Positions 63,690 to 64,000 of a stretch of DNA of 64,000 nt are shown here, one piece after another. Location: the NCBI RefSeq assembly GCF_013002705.1, contig NZ_JABEND010000003.1, forward strand, positions 62,001 to 126,000. Reading direction: 5' to 3'. The DNA is from Nakamurella aerolata (GTDB taxonomy: Bacteria; Actinomycetota; Actinomycetes; Mycobacteriales; Nakamurellaceae). The position numbers were made by a program, and so were the translations under genes. The notes beneath the pieces were generated by a model that had not been told where the DNA came from, did not search any database, and saw only the letters and a program-made list of their open reading frames with translations. The stretch's first letter is position 1; each line of letters starts with the position of its first letter.

Positions 63690-64000
63690 TCACTGTCCGC
63701 CGGCTCGCCGCGGTGGCAGCGCCAGCGCCAGCACCGCGCCGAGCAGGATGAGCACGGTGATGGCCAGCGCGGCAGGACGCAGCGGCAGCGCCGCGCCCGT
63801 GGCCAGCCAGACCAGCAGCGCAAGGCCGAGCGCCGCACCGAACTGCTGGCCGGTGGTGGCGATGCCGGACGCGACACCCTGCTCGGCATCCGTGGTGTCG
63901 GTGGTGGCGGTGGCGAACATGGCGGTGAACACCACGCCCTGTCCCAGCGAGAACACCGCGGTCACCGGCAATACCAGCAGCCACGGTGCGTCCGTGGTCA
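63690..64000 (-). CDS. MFS transporter (DHA2/EmrB type), C-terminal end, cut by the window edge
   Basis: 103 residues of the C-terminus; the frame is open to the last base. It starts DAPWLLVLPVTAVFSLGQGVVFTAMFATATT and contains GVASGIATTGQQFGAALGLALLVWLA, the conserved region before the last helices in drug-efflux MFS of the 14-helix type. The final helix is ALAITVLILLGAVLALALP. It is convergent with the helicase-associated gene (12 bp between stops). Probably a drug/proton antiporter; the substrate is unknown. Confidence 0.85.
   Translation of the reverse strand, partial: TTDAPWLLVLPVTAVFSLGQGVVFTAMFATATTDTTDAEQGVASGIATTGQQFGAALGLALLVWLATGAALPLRPAALAITVLILLGAVLALALPPRRAGGQ

Overview
The window is 64 kb of chromosome from a high-GC actinobacterium. 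The signs are G/C in nearly every third codon position, frequent GTG and TTG starts, many ATGA/TGATG gene overlaps, an F420-type oxidoreductase, and actinobacteria-specific genes (SepH, DUF3027, DUF2530, DUF2771, DUF2537, long-form CspB, Rpf). From memory of the Mycobacterium tuberculosis Rv0861c-Rv0883c block (sepH, DUF2537, SpoU methylase, DUF2530, DUF3027, MFS, DUF2771, cspB, rpfA, moaA/D/E/C, mog, helicase-associated protein), this is the same neighbourhood, expanded and rearranged. A non-mycolate lineage such as the Nakamurella group is my guess, not shown by the sequence. I saw no rRNA, tRNA, integrase, transposase, phage gene or CRISPR array.

Layout. 0-6 kb: 3' end of sepH, a hypothetical gene and a heterodimeric ABC exporter. 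6-13 kb: a translationally coupled ABC importer with a glycerophosphodiesterase, followed by an inositol-monophosphatase-like enzyme, probably a scavenging pathway for a phosphodiester. 13-20 kb: DUF2537, a kinase-like protein, OsmC, TrmH and a large secreted GH92 mannosidase. 20-21 kb: a crotonase fragment fused out of frame to a metallo-beta-lactamase fragment. 21-32 kb: conserved actinobacterial block with two MFS proteins, DUF2530, DUF3027, DUF2771, CspB and a c-di-AMP riboswitch in front of an Rpf-LysM protein. 32-38 kb: NagD-like phosphatase and a molybdate operon (molR-modA-modB-modC). 38-44 kb: MFS, DUF2461, L,D-transpeptidase, the TIGR04338/DUF2786 pair and an LLM oxidoreductase. 45-54 kb: moaA-moaD, a Gly/Tyr/Gln-rich membrane protein, pyruvate oxidase-like enzyme, hydrolase, WYL regulator and a TetR/AhpD-like pair. 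54-64 kb: PEP synthase with its regulator, a malic enzyme-moaC-mog-moaE operon, the Rv0862c-type helicase-associated protein and the end of an MFS gene.

Three themes run through the window. (1) Many transcription-unit heads have a -10-like NANNNT hexamer 6-7 nt before the start codon, which fits leaderless transcripts. (2) Intergenic regions carry 70-110 bp palindromes in several families, some present in two copies, and many short tandem repeats. (3) Membrane, exported and regulatory proteins carry long repeat-grown low-complexity tails or insertions. Molybdenum cofactor genes occur in three separate clusters, one of them coupled to malic enzyme; no molybdoenzyme is visible.
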